A stretch of 12,853 nt of DNA from Methylococcaceae bacterium UBA662 (GCA_002299425.1 DBNW01000027.1:1-12853), one strand, 5' to 3'. Shown: positions 1 to 6,980, counted from the first letter of the stretch. Notes: generated from the sequence alone by a model not told the origin. Numbers and translations are program-made.

Positions 1-405
1 GCCGACCGTGGCCAGAAACGGCAGGTGTTCGTCCAGGCGGTCGAGTTCGCGGTTCAGTTCGATGCGCATGGCCCGTTGCGCGCTTTCCACTTGCACGATG
101 GCTTCCACGGTGCCGCTTTGGCGCATGCGGGAAAATTCTTTGTAACCGGCCAGGAATATTTTTTCGATGCCTTCGGGCTGGAAGTTGTTGACGGTCAATT
201 TCCGGTACAGTTCGGCCAGGGCGATGCCGGACCAGAATTGGTCTTCGAATTCGTCGGTAATTTCAAGGGCGCGGCCTAATTCCCTAGATTTGACAAAAAT
301 AAACGTCCAGGAAGCCAGGGATGCGGCCAGTAGGATCAGCATGACAAATTGCACGACAAAGCTGGCTTCGGTAACGAGACGGAAAATGGATAAATCGGTG
401 TTCAT
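1..405 (-). CDS. tolQ: Tol-Pal system proton channel subunit TolQ, 5' part (cut by window edge)
   Basis: The first 135 residues of TolQ are present; the frame stays open to base 1, so the C-terminal part lies outside the window. TolQ forms, with TolR, the proton-driven inner-membrane motor that energises TolA and keeps the outer membrane attached during division. The translation begins MNTDLSIFRLV, followed by a hydrophobic segment at about residues 16-38 (the first TolQ transmembrane helix). Then come family stretches such as FEDQFWSGIALAELY, AGYKEFSRMR, RAMRIELNRELDRL and HLPFLATVG, which closely resemble the E. coli protein. The ATG at 403-405 overlaps the ybgC stop in an ATGA arrangement, so translation is probably coupled to ybgC. 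tolR, tolA, tolB and pal would be expected just beyond base 1. Identification is secure from resemblance and position. Confidence 0.96.
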   Translation of the reverse strand, partial: MNTDLSIFRLVTEASFVVQFVMLILLAASLASWTFIFVKSRELGRALEITDEFEDQFWSGIALAELYRKLTVNNFQPEGIEKIFLAGYKEFSRMRQSGTVEAIVQVESAQRAMRIELNRELDRLDEHLPFLATVG

Positions 406-797
406 GGGCTTAACTGCTCAAGTAAGTAGTCGGGAATCGCTTTCGGACGCAGACCTGCGGTGCCTACGCAGACAACGCGGATGACACCCGTGCATAAAAC
501 GGTGTCTTTGTGGTGGATGGTTTGGGTAAAAGTCAGGCTGGTTTTGCTGTGTTCACCGATGGCGGCGGTAACTTCCAGCAGTTGGTTGAAACGGGCGGGG
601 CGCAGGTAGTCCAGTTGTACGGAGCGAACGACAAACACTATGCCCGCCGTTTCTGCCAGTTGATCCAGTTCATAGCCTTTTGACCTGAGCATTTCGGTGC
701 GCGCACGTTCAAAAAATTTTAGGTAGTTGGCATGGAACACCACTCCGCCGGCATCGGTGTCTTCGTAGTAAACGCGGATAGAGCATGTGAAGGTCAT
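402..797 (-). CDS. ybgC: Tol-Pal-associated acyl-CoA thioesterase YbgC
   Basis: A single-domain hotdog-fold thioesterase of 131 residues; family members hydrolyse acyl-CoA and are encoded at the head of the tol-pal cluster. The family signature is seen near the N terminus: RVYYEDTDAGGVVFHANYLKFFERARTEM, here split as RVYYEDTDAGG, VVFHANYLKF and FERARTEM. D15, in the DTDAGG stretch, is the expected catalytic aspartate and H22 belongs to the same motif. Length matches the E. coli protein (about 134). I chose the ATG at 795-797. An in-frame TTG at 804-806 would add three residues but has AAGG only one base upstream, whereas the ATG has AAGG about 10 bases upstream. The stop overlaps the tolQ ATG by 4 bases. 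A 12-base gap separates it from the upstream DUF29 gene, so it is probably co-transcribed with the ruv genes. Confidence 0.95.
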   Translation of the reverse strand: MTFTCSIRVYYEDTDAGGVVFHANYLKFFERARTEMLRSKGYELDQLAETAGIVFVVRSVQLDYLRPARFNQLLEVTAAIGEHSKTSLTFTQTIHHKDTVLCTGVIRVVCVGTAGLRPKAIPDYLLEQLSP

Positions 798-809
798 TAA
801 AATCAAGCC

Positions 810-1244
810 TTAAGGTAAAAAATCACCGTCCATGACTTGGTCTATGCGGTAGGGACAAATTTTTGGGAATAATTCGGTCGCCAAACCGGTTTCATAAACG
901 GCTTTTCGGACGGCATAGTGATACGCTTTCGCCAAGGCTTGTTGCAAATGATCAGGGTGACTCAAGCTGGGATTTTCCGCTAGGCAGTCTTGGATGCGGT
1001 CCCGTTGCTCGGCCAAGGTAAATTCCCAAGATTTGCCGCGTCGGGAGGGTTGGTATTGCCATTTCAACAAGTGCATCAACAACACTTCTAGGCGGCTGAC
1101 CAGTTCACGCTTGGCACTGGCTCCCCTGTTTTCCAGTTCCTCAATCAAATAATCAACATCCAACCGTTCCCGTTGGCCTGTTTTCAATAAGTCCATTTGT
1201 TGTTGGGTCCAAGCGTAAAAGTCTTGTTCGTGTAAACGGGTCAT
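810..1244 (-). CDS. DUF29 family protein
   Basis: A 144-residue protein with the characteristic DUF29 pattern over nearly its whole length. It has an N-terminal DFYAWTQQQMDLLKTG segment, the acidic YLIEELENRG stretch, and SRLEVLLMHLLKWQYQP with RRGKSWEFTLAEQR. It ends with ETGLATELFP and CPYRIDQVMDGDFLP. The family has no established biochemical role that I know of; it is common, often in many copies, in cyanobacteria and some proteobacteria. No signal peptide or membrane helix is visible, so it is probably cytoplasmic and helical. It lies 14 bases after ruvB and 12 bases before ybgC on the same strand, interrupting an otherwise conserved gene pair. No Shine-Dalgarno sequence is visible: the ATG follows a C-rich stretch (CCGCCCCCCG), so translation may depend on coupling to ruvB. 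Family assignment is confident, function unknown. Confidence 0.88.
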   Translation of the reverse strand: MTRLHEQDFYAWTQQQMDLLKTGQRERLDVDYLIEELENRGASAKRELVSRLEVLLMHLLKWQYQPSRRGKSWEFTLAEQRDRIQDCLAENPSLSHPDHLQQALAKAYHYAVRKAVYETGLATELFPKICPYRIDQVMDGDFLP

Positions 1245-1258
1245 CGGGGGGCGGTGGT

Positions 1259-2293
1259 TTATAACGCAAATAAGTCGGGCGATGCCGGTAATTTGGGCGG
1301 TTGCAGGCCGAAATGCACATAGGCGTTTTCGGTGACGACCCGGCCACGCGGTGTGCGCATGATGAAACCTTGTTGCAGCAAATAAGGTTCTAGCACATCT
1401 TCTACGGTGCCGCGTTCCTCGCTAATGGCCGCCGCCAAGGTGTCTAAGCCTACCGGGCCGCCGGCAAAGTGCTCAATCATGACCAGTAATAACTTGCGGT
1501 CTAGGGCATCAAAGCCGTTGCTGTCTACCCGCAACAAGTCCAGGGCCTGCATGGCGATGGTTTCGCTGATAGTACCATCGCCTTTAACCTGGGCATAATC
1601 ACGAACACGGCGCAGTAACCGGTTGGCAATGCGCGGGGTGCCACGGGCACGTTTGGCGACTTCTAGGGCACCTTGCCATTCTATGCCGATGCCCAGCAGC
1701 TTGGCGGAACGCAGCACGATATGACTTAAATCCTCGATGTTGTAGAACTCCAGCCGTTGCACGATACCAAACCGGTCACGCAAGGGGGCCGTCAGCAAAC
1801 CGGCACGGGTGGTGGCACCGACTAAGGTGAACGGCGGCAAGTCCAGTTTGATGGAACGGGCGGCAGGGCCTTCGCCGATCATGAGGTCCAGTTGGTAATC
1901 TTCCATAGCTGGGTAGAGGATTTCCTCCACCGCTGGGTTGAGCCTATGAATTTCATCAATGAATAATACGTCATGGGTTTGAAGGTTGGTCAGCAAGGCA
2001 GCGAGGTCGCCGGCTTTTTCCAGCACTGGCCCGGAAGTCTGGCGAATGCTCACCGACAGCTCGGCGGCAATAATGTTGGCCAGCGTGGTTTTGCCTAAGC
2101 CCGGCGGGCCAAAAATCAACACATGATCGAGCGCTTCCCGGCGCAGGTTGGCGGCTTGGATAAAAATTTCCATTTGCGCCCGCAGTTCCGGCTGGCCAAT
2201 GTAATCGGCTAAGCGTTTGGGGCGGATGGCGCGATCCTGACGTTCTTCGTCACCTAATTTATGGGCGGTGATGGGACGGTCGTTTTCGATCAT
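1259..2293 (-). CDS. ruvB: Holliday junction branch migration ATPase RuvB
   Basis: A 344-residue AAA+ motor that drives branch migration of Holliday junctions together with RuvA. Visible motifs are Walker A GPPGLGKT at residues 62-69, Walker B LFIDEIH at 110-116, the sensor-1 region TLVGATTRAG at 156-165 and the arginine finger in PLRDRFG (R174). The sensor-2 stretch GTPRIANRLLRR follows, then a C-terminal winged-helix region with EDVLEPYLLQQGFI and RTPRGR. Length is slightly above the E. coli protein (336). The ATG at 2291-2293 overlaps the ruvA stop by 4 bases, and an AAGG lies 9 bases upstream of it. It is co-transcribed with ruvC and ruvA; the downstream neighbour is the DUF29 gene. There is no sign of truncation. 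Confidence 0.98.
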   Translation of the reverse strand: MIENDRPITAHKLGDEERQDRAIRPKRLADYIGQPELRAQMEIFIQAANLRREALDHVLIFGPPGLGKTTLANIIAAELSVSIRQTSGPVLEKAGDLAALLTNLQTHDVLFIDEIHRLNPAVEEILYPAMEDYQLDLMIGEGPAARSIKLDLPPFTLVGATTRAGLLTAPLRDRFGIVQRLEFYNIEDLSHIVLRSAKLLGIGIEWQGALEVAKRARGTPRIANRLLRRVRDYAQVKGDGTISETIAMQALDLLRVDSNGFDALDRKLLLVMIEHFAGGPVGLDTLAAAISEERGTVEDVLEPYLLQQGFIMRTPRGRVVTENAYVHFGLQPPKLPASPDLFAL

Positions 2294-2892
2294 CGCACCG
2301 CACCTTGTAGGGCCAGGCGGATGATGTCCTCGCAGCTTTTATCGCCGGTGTCGAGTGCTTGTACCATTTTCGCAGCATCTGCCGGTTTGTAACCGAGTGA
2401 GCACAGGGCACTTATCGCTTCTTGCCGAGTACTGCCGGTGGTGTTTGTGGCGGGTTCGCCGGTCAGGCTAACGGATAAACCGGTTCCTTTTTCAGGTAAA
2501 CGGTCGCTCATTTCTATCAGCAAGCGTTCAGCGGTTTTTTTGCCGACGCCAGGCAAACGCACTAATGATTGGCTGTCGTTGCTTTGAACACAACGCTGAA
2601 ATTCGTCCGCGCTTAAACCGGACAGGATGGTCAATGCCAATTTAGGGCCTACGCCGCTTATTTTTATCAGAATTCTGAACAGGGTTCGGTCGGCCTCGTG
2701 GGCAAAACCAAATAGGTTGTGGGAATCTTCCCTGACCACTAAATGGGTATGCAGGATGATGTCATGGCCTAGCGGGGGCAGTTGGTAGAACGTGGTCATC
2801 GGTGCCTCTATTTCATAGCCGACGCCGTGCACGTCCATGATTAACAGCGGCGGGGCCTTGTGCACTAATTTGCCGCACAAAAATCCAATCAT
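2290..2892 (-). CDS. ruvA: Holliday junction DNA-binding protein RuvA
   Basis: A 200-residue protein that binds the four-way junction as a tetramer and loads RuvB. The start ATG at 2890-2892 gives the canonical N terminus MIGFLCGKL. The open frame extends much further upstream into ruvC, but that extension is not RuvA-like and the ATG sits in an ATGA overlap with the ruvC stop. Domain I (OB fold) covers about residues 1-63 and contains the acidic pin residues E55 and D56. Domain II has two helix-hairpin-helix motifs, around GVGPK (80-84) and GVGKKTAERL (115-124). Domain III is the C-terminal RuvB-binding region (about 150-200, with EAISALCSLGYKPADA). It sits in the ruvC-ruvA-ruvB operon and its length is normal for the family. 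Confidence 0.97.
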   Translation of the reverse strand: MIGFLCGKLVHKAPPLLIMDVHGVGYEIEAPMTTFYQLPPLGHDIILHTHLVVREDSHNLFGFAHEADRTLFRILIKISGVGPKLALTILSGLSADEFQRCVQSNDSQSLVRLPGVGKKTAERLLIEMSDRLPEKGTGLSVSLTGEPATNTTGSTRQEAISALCSLGYKPADAAKMVQALDTGDKSCEDIIRLALQGAVR

Positions 2893-3383
2893 CGCGCTAC
2901 GCCCCGCAGCCGGTTTGCGGTTTGTTGGGTATGGGCATGGCACACGGCAATGGCTAAGGCATCGCTGGCGTCGATTTGCAGTGAGCCTTGCAGGTTCAGC
3001 AGAATTTTTACCATGTGCTGGACTTGTAATTTGTCGGCGTTGCCCTTGCCCACTAAGGCTTGTTTGACTTGCCGGGCAGCGTATTCGGAAACAGGCAAGC
3101 CCGTGTTTTGCGCTGCACAAATAGCCGCCCCCCGGGCTTGGCCCAGTTTTAAGGCAGAATCGGCGTTTTTGTGCATGAAGACTTGTTCGATGGCGACGTG
3201 GTCGGGACGGTGGGTGTGAACAACGCTGATAATACCATCAAAAATTTGTTTTAGCCTGTCGGGAAAGTAGTCCGCGTTGATGCGGATGCTGCCGCTGATG
3301 ACGTAGCGAAGGCCTTGTGCAGAACAATCAATAATCCCGTAACCGGTGATTCTGGAACCTGGGTCTATGCCGAGGATGTGCAT
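2889..3383 (-). CDS. ruvC: Holliday junction resolvase RuvC
   Basis: A 164-residue endonuclease that cuts the Holliday junction after RuvAB branch migration. All four expected acidic catalytic residues are present at the usual positions: D7 in ILGIDPGS, E66 in VAIEQVF, and D138 and D141 in IDASDALAIAVCH. The start ATG at 3381-3383 gives MHILGIDPGS; only a weak ribosome binding sequence precedes it. The stop overlaps the ruvA ATG. This is the first gene of the ruv block. The 129 bases between it and msrQ hold a weak inverted repeat (GGCAG at 3480-3484, CTGCC at 3496-3500) without a T-run. I cannot identify a promoter there, so read-through from msrPQ is possible. Confidence 0.97.
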   Translation of the reverse strand: MHILGIDPGSRITGYGIIDCSAQGLRYVISGSIRINADYFPDRLKQIFDGIISVVHTHRPDHVAIEQVFMHKNADSALKLGQARGAAICAAQNTGLPVSEYAARQVKQALVGKGNADKLQVQHMVKILLNLQGSLQIDASDALAIAVCHAHTQQTANRLRGVAR

Positions 3384-3512
3384 GGTGATTTAGCTGGGTA
3401 AACGGTACAGTTGGGGAGTAGCGGCAGAGACCGATAAAGCGGTGCTCCGGTTGCCGGTTTGTTTGCACGGGGTAGGCCGGGCAGTTTAATAAATTCTGCC
3501 TAGTTTGTCGGG

Positions 3513-4127
3513 TTATTTTTTTGTTTTTTGCACCATCAAGCCGCTCTGTTGCTGGTTTTTGACCCGGATGAACACTCTAAAAACCAGCAACAAGGCGATT
3601 AGAGTGCTGTAGAGCAACGGTTCGGCTAGGTTGCCTTTCAACTGCCAAAAATAATGCAGCAGTGCCGCACCGGCGGCCAAATAAAGGTGCTTGTGCAATT
3701 TTTTCCAGTGTTCACCCATGAGGTTTTTGATTGTTTTTAAGGTAGTCAAGGCCAGCACCAAGACGATTAAGTACGCTACCACCCCAAACCAGAGGTAGGC
3801 ACTTTCGATAATGTCGGTGGCTATCACCTCCCAGACAAAAAAATGATCGACCGTCAAGTACACGAAAACATGCAGTGTGCCGTAGGTAAAGGTAATCAGG
3901 CCAAACAGTTGACGGTATGGGGATAGACTTTTCCAACCGGTGACGGTTTGAGCCGGAGTGATGGCCAAGGTGATGCACAAAAAACGCAAGGTCCAGTCGC
4001 CTAGGCGGATGTGCAGGCCTTGAATGGGGTTTGAGCCTAAGTTCGATGACAGGGCGTCAAGCACCAGCCACAGCAGCGGAGCATAGCAAAGCAGCGTAAC
4101 GGTGGGTTTTAAGTAGGGTATCGACAC
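3513..4127 (-). CDS. msrQ: Haem-containing membrane subunit MsrQ of the periplasmic methionine sulfoxide reductase
   Basis: A 204-residue integral membrane protein of the ferric-reductase-like family (formerly YedZ). It passes electrons from the quinone pool or the cytosolic flavin system to MsrP. Several hydrophobic helices are visible: about 9-28, 45-60, 75-95, 110-130, 148-163 and 170-190. Histidines that probably bind haem are H86 (GTLHVFVYL), H145 (WKKLHKHLYL) and H158 (ALLHYFW), matching conserved positions in E. coli MsrQ. I infer a GTG start at 4125-4127, because MSIPYLKPTV fits the family N terminus and no nearer ATG does. It lies 5 bases after the msrP stop, so the two genes are co-translated. 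Identification rests on sequence resemblance and the msrP neighbour. Confidence 0.94.
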   Translation of the reverse strand: MSIPYLKPTVTLLCYAPLLWLVLDALSSNLGSNPIQGLHIRLGDWTLRFLCITLAITPAQTVTGWKSLSPYRQLFGLITFTYGTLHVFVYLTVDHFFVWEVIATDIIESAYLWFGVVAYLIVLVLALTTLKTIKNLMGEHWKKLHKHLYLAAGAALLHYFWQLKGNLAEPLLYSTLIALLLVFRVFIRVKNQQQSGLMVQKTKK

Positions 4128-4132
4128 GGTGC

Positions 4133-5077
4133 TTAGATAAAATGCGATAAGTTCATGCCTTTGTATAAATGCGCTACCTCGTGGCCGTAGCCGTTAAACA
4201 GTTCCGTTTTGCGGCGGGCGGTAAAAAAACCGCTGCCTAAGACCCGTTCGCTGTATTGGCTCCAGCGGGGATGTGGCACGGCGGGGTTGACATTGGCATA
4301 AAACCCGTATTCTGTGGGGGCAAAACCATGCCAACTGGTGGTGGGCGGCCTTTTTAATAATTCGATTTTGACAATGGCCTTGATGCTTTTAAAGCCGTAT
4401 TTCCAGGGTACCACCAACCGTAACGGTGCGCCGTTTTGTTTGGGTAGCGGGTCGCCGTACATGCCGGTGGCCAGCAAGGTGAGCGGGTGCATGGCTTCGT
4501 CTAAGCGCAATCCCTCCACATAAGGCCAGTGCAGGGTGTCTTGTGCGGCTAGGTTGGGCATCACTTCGGGTGCTCGGACGGCGGTGAATGCGACAAACTT
4601 GGCCGATGATAAAGGCCGGGTACGGCTGAGCAAATCTTTTAATGGGAAACCCAGCCAAGGAATAACCATGGACCAGGCTTCAACACAGCGGAAGCGGCAT
4701 ACACGCTCCTGCAGCGTGTGCTTGCTCAAAATATCCTCTAAATTAAAAATACCGCCCCGCTCGACTTCGCCGCTAACTTCAATAGACCAAGGGTCAATGG
4801 GTAGTTTTTGTGCTAATCGGGCAGGGTCTTGCTTGTCGGAGCTGAATTCGTAATAGTTGGTGTAGCGTTGTGGCAATCCGTAGGGGGTTGGTGTCAATGT
4901 CTCTGGTTCCGGTTTGTCTGGCAGACCGGTACTGCGGTTGGAAGCCAAGACAGCGCTAAGGCCTGGGTTAATCGCTGGCAACAGCAACAACGATTTGATA
5001 AACATACGCCGGTTTTTGAATACCGCTGGGTCGGTAATTTCGACCCAGGGGATGGTTTTTTTTGTTTTTATCAGCAT
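4133..5077 (-). CDS. msrP: Periplasmic protein-methionine-sulfoxide reductase catalytic subunit MsrP
   Basis: A 314-residue molybdopterin enzyme (formerly YedY) that reduces oxidised methionines in periplasmic proteins. It has a twin-arginine export signal: NRRMFIK at residues 22-28 followed by a hydrophobic stretch LLLLPAI. The molybdenum-ligand cysteine is C131 in RFRCVEAWSM. Strong family blocks follow: PYVEGLRLDEAMHPLTLL, QNGAPLRLVVPWKYGFKSIK, YGFYANVNP and HPRWSQ, with the end NGYGHEVAHLYKGMNL. Length is about 20 residues below E. coli MsrP. The ATG at 5075-5077 has an AGGG about 9 bases upstream. It is the first gene of the msrPQ pair and is transcribed away from the PLD-like gene. Neighbouring ruv genes on the same strand are functionally unrelated as far as known. 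Confidence 0.96.
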   Translation of the reverse strand: MLIKTKKTIPWVEITDPAVFKNRRMFIKSLLLLPAINPGLSAVLASNRSTGLPDKPEPETLTPTPYGLPQRYTNYYEFSSDKQDPARLAQKLPIDPWSIEVSGEVERGGIFNLEDILSKHTLQERVCRFRCVEAWSMVIPWLGFPLKDLLSRTRPLSSAKFVAFTAVRAPEVMPNLAAQDTLHWPYVEGLRLDEAMHPLTLLATGMYGDPLPKQNGAPLRLVVPWKYGFKSIKAIVKIELLKRPPTTSWHGFAPTEYGFYANVNPAVPHPRWSQYSERVLGSGFFTARRKTELFNGYGHEVAHLYKGMNLSHFI

Positions 5078-5299
5078 GAGTTTTTACCCTGCCTGCGGAT
5101 TTTGCAGTTTTGGTGGCATCGCGGTGGTCTATTATTCCTTGTTTTTTTAAGGAAGGAAGGTTGGGGCCGATATTTGTGGTGCTTGTACACGCTAGGCCTA
5201 GCATTGCCCGGGCGTGTTGGCTGGCAAGGCAAGTTTGTGGTAAGCAGGCCCTGCATTTTGTACACTGGTAGGCAGCAGCCGGCCTGACAATGGGGTGGC

Positions 5300-5325
5300 G
5301 GCTTATTGGATACAAGAATAAAGCC
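5300..5325 (+). other. Stem-loop in the leader of the PLD-like gene
   Basis: GGCTTATT (5300-5307) pairs with AATAAAGCC (5317-5325), with one bulged base, around the 9-base loop GGATACAAG. It ends 10 bases before the Shine-Dalgarno sequence, so it could affect ribosome access or mRNA stability. It could also be part of a promoter and structurally meaningless. Confidence 0.3.
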
Positions 5326-5335
5326 ACTATTGGAA

Positions 5336-5341
5336 AAGGAG
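5336..5341 (+). promoter_or_regulatory. Strong Shine-Dalgarno sequence of the PLD-like gene
   Basis: AAGGAG with 7 bases of spacing to the ATG at 5349-5351. This is the best ribosome binding site in the window and fixes the start of the plus-strand gene. Most other genes here rely on weak sites or translational coupling. Confidence 0.8.
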
Positions 5342-5348
5342 ATTTTAG

Positions 5349-6938
5349 ATGTTCGCTGAACAATTTGTCAGACCTGTTGAGGGACGCTTAGGCGGGTTCT
5401 TCAAACGGGCAAATGACCTGGGGCAGGCGTTTTCCCTCCGTTGGGGGCAAATTGGGTTTGATATGCATCACGGTATCGATGCCAATTTAAAAGTGTTGCT
5501 GAAAGTTTACCGGGAAGGCGAGGTGTGCGAGCGTTATCTGGTCGATACCGATGCCTTTGATATACAGTGGAATTACCACAAACGCCAGACCCGCGATTTT
5601 TTTTTGTTGCCGTTATCCAGTCATTTTGGCTGGATTCGTTGCGTTACTTTCTCATTTATTGTCCATATTGGCGAACGCTCGATTCCGTCTGAGTACGAGT
5701 ACCTGTTTATGGAGCAACCGGCGTTGCTTGATGGGGAACCGCGCCAGCAAACCTTGAACCTGGATTGGCGAGCACCCAACGCGTACCGCACTTATGAGCT
5801 GAATGCCCGTGAGCTGCAAAACGATGTCAGCTGGTACGACCGTCATTTTGAGGCTCTGCAGATCACGCCTAAGTTCACCAAGGGCTTAATCAACCATCCG
5901 TACCATCCTAAACACTTCATACACCATCACATCGACAAGGTAATCCGGGTGAAATGGGCCAACCCGGAGCGCTTGTGTACGGTCAAGGTTAGCGTTGACT
6001 GCATCGACGACAAGGATTTTATCAACCATTTGATTTACGCCAGCCAGCAGGGGGTGTTGGTGCAATGCTTGGTCGATTGGCGAAAAATGACCTTGACCCA
6101 CAGCCCCCATTACGCCCGGCTAAAGCAGGCGAGACTGGAGTTGATCGGTGTGTTCTGCACACCTAAGCACCATTTGATCGAGGTAGAGCCGGATATGCAC
6201 ACCAAGTTTGTCGTTTTTAACGACGAGGACTGCATTATTGGTTCGTTTAACATCACGTTTGATCGCTGGTGGGCCAATTGGGAATCGGGCATGAGTTTCC
6301 ATTCCCAAGGCATGTGTCGGCTGTTGGATAACATTTTTCAAAGCCAGCGCGGCGGGGTGATCCAAAAATACACCATTTGCCCGCTCAGTCATTTCAATGT
6401 GCTGTACACGTTCGGTCGGCATTACCTCAGTAACGGTACGCTGTATCGGCCTCATCATGCCATCCTTTCTGAAATCCACCGTGCCCGCCATTCCATCAAG
6501 CTGTGTTTGTTTTTAATGGGAGACTTGTTTGGCGGGCATCAAGACAGCGTGGTTAACGCCTTGATTCAGGCCCAAAACAGGGGTGTTTATGTGCATGTTT
6601 TGTTTAATGGGCATTTAGCCAGAGAGGGTAAGGTGGGCGTCGAGCGGCCCATGACAGAGGAGCTGAAGCGCCCGTTGTTGCCCGCCGTGCAGCGGTTAAA
6701 ATCCGCCGGCATCAAGGTGGGTTTAGTGTATGGCCAAGATGACTTGCCGGTGCCTTACTCACCAATCCACTCAAAATACTGCGTCATCGATGAGTATATT
6801 GTGATTGAAGGGAGCTTTAATTGGTACAACACCTCGGTGTATTCGCACGATTTGCTGGTGGTGGCGGCCAACCACGCGGTGGCAAAACCCTATTTGTATG
6901 AATTTGAGCAAATACAGCATTGCTTTAGAATTTTTTGA
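5349..6938 (+). CDS. Phospholipase D-superfamily protein with two HKD motifs and an unassigned N-terminal domain
   Basis: A 529-residue protein, the only clear plus-strand gene here. The C-terminal two thirds form a PLD-type double domain. The second motif is canonical: H474, K476, D481 and GSFN at 488-491. The first has H284, K286 and GSFN at 298-301, but the usual Asp position (291) is Asn, with Asp next to it at 292. Two HKD motifs normally form one active site acting on phosphodiesters (phospholipid or nucleic acid) via a phospho-histidine. The first ~170 residues appear beta-rich and I do not recognise them; a His-rich stretch (six His between 183 and 194) links the two regions. No signal peptide or membrane helix is evident, so it is probably cytoplasmic. 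The substrate cannot be told from sequence; a nuclease, phospholipase or DNA-damage role are all possible. A strong ribosome binding site supports the start. Confidence 0.85.
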   Translation: MFAEQFVRPVEGRLGGFFKRANDLGQAFSLRWGQIGFDMHHGIDANLKVLLKVYREGEVCERYLVDTDAFDIQWNYHKRQTRDFFLLPLSSHFGWIRCVTFSFIVHIGERSIPSEYEYLFMEQPALLDGEPRQQTLNLDWRAPNAYRTYELNARELQNDVSWYDRHFEALQITPKFTKGLINHPYHPKHFIHHHIDKVIRVKWANPERLCTVKVSVDCIDDKDFINHLIYASQQGVLVQCLVDWRKMTLTHSPHYARLKQARLELIGVFCTPKHHLIEVEPDMHTKFVVFNDEDCIIGSFNITFDRWWANWESGMSFHSQGMCRLLDNIFQSQRGGVIQKYTICPLSHFNVLYTFGRHYLSNGTLYRPHHAILSEIHRARHSIKLCLFLMGDLFGGHQDSVVNALIQAQNRGVYVHVLFNGHLAREGKVGVERPMTEELKRPLLPAVQRLKSAGIKVGLVYGQDDLPVPYSPIHSKYCVIDEYIVIEGSFNWYNTSVYSHDLLVVAANHAVAKPYLYEFEQIQHCFRIF

Positions 6939-6948
6939 GCCAGACCAA

Positions 6949-6980
6949 CCTGCCGTAGGGTGCGGCAGGGATGCGTTTTT
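6949..6980 (+). terminator. Possible terminator after the PLD-like gene
   Basis: CCTGCCG (6949-6955) and CGGCAGG (6963-6969) form a perfect 7-bp stem with the loop TAGGGTG. It starts 10 bases after the stop codon and is followed, 6 bases later, by GTTTTT (T-run 6976-6980). The gap between stem and T-run is longer than ideal, so intrinsic termination may be weak. The hairpin lies between convergent genes and could act on either transcript. Confidence 0.4.

Larger units (their letters stand above)
5078..5348. promoter_or_regulatory. Divergent intergenic region between msrP and the PLD-like gene, with repeats and palindromes
   Basis: This 271-base region must hold the promoters of msrPQ (leftward) and the PLD-like gene (rightward). 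Seen directly: two copies of TTTGTGGT (5173-5180, 5234-5241) and two copies of TTGTACAC (5183-5190, 5258-5265), each pair in the same orientation. A perfect 12-base palindrome GCTAGGCCTAGC lies at 5191-5202 and an 8-base palindrome GCCCGGGC at 5206-5213. These two lie within an outer inverted repeat, ACACG/CGTGT (5187-5191 and 5213-5217). On the msrP side, TTCCTT and AAGGAA flank an 8-base T-rich spacer (5135-5154). I could not find a convincing -35/-10 pair in either direction. The repeats could be operator sites, but that is inference. Confidence 0.4.

Noticed and set aside
2893..3120. Possible N-terminal extension of RuvA by 76 residues
   Set aside because: The extension overlaps ruvC in another frame and is unlike RuvA; the internal ATG at 2890-2892 gives the canonical MIGFLCGKL start and an ATGA overlap with ruvC.
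5115..5145. AATAAT-like -10 element for msrP on the minus strand
   Set aside because: No acceptable -35 hexamer at 16-18 bases.
5283..5312. Possible sigma70 promoter CTGACA - 17 bases - TGGATA before the PLD-like gene
   Set aside because: The -35 is acceptable but the -10 matches the consensus poorly; not enough to call.
4829..5363. Open frames on both strands across the msrP start and the divergent region
   Set aside because: They overlap msrP or the intergenic region, have composition unlike a protein family (Trp/Phe/Gly- or Cys-rich), lack ribosome binding sites and match nothing I recognise.
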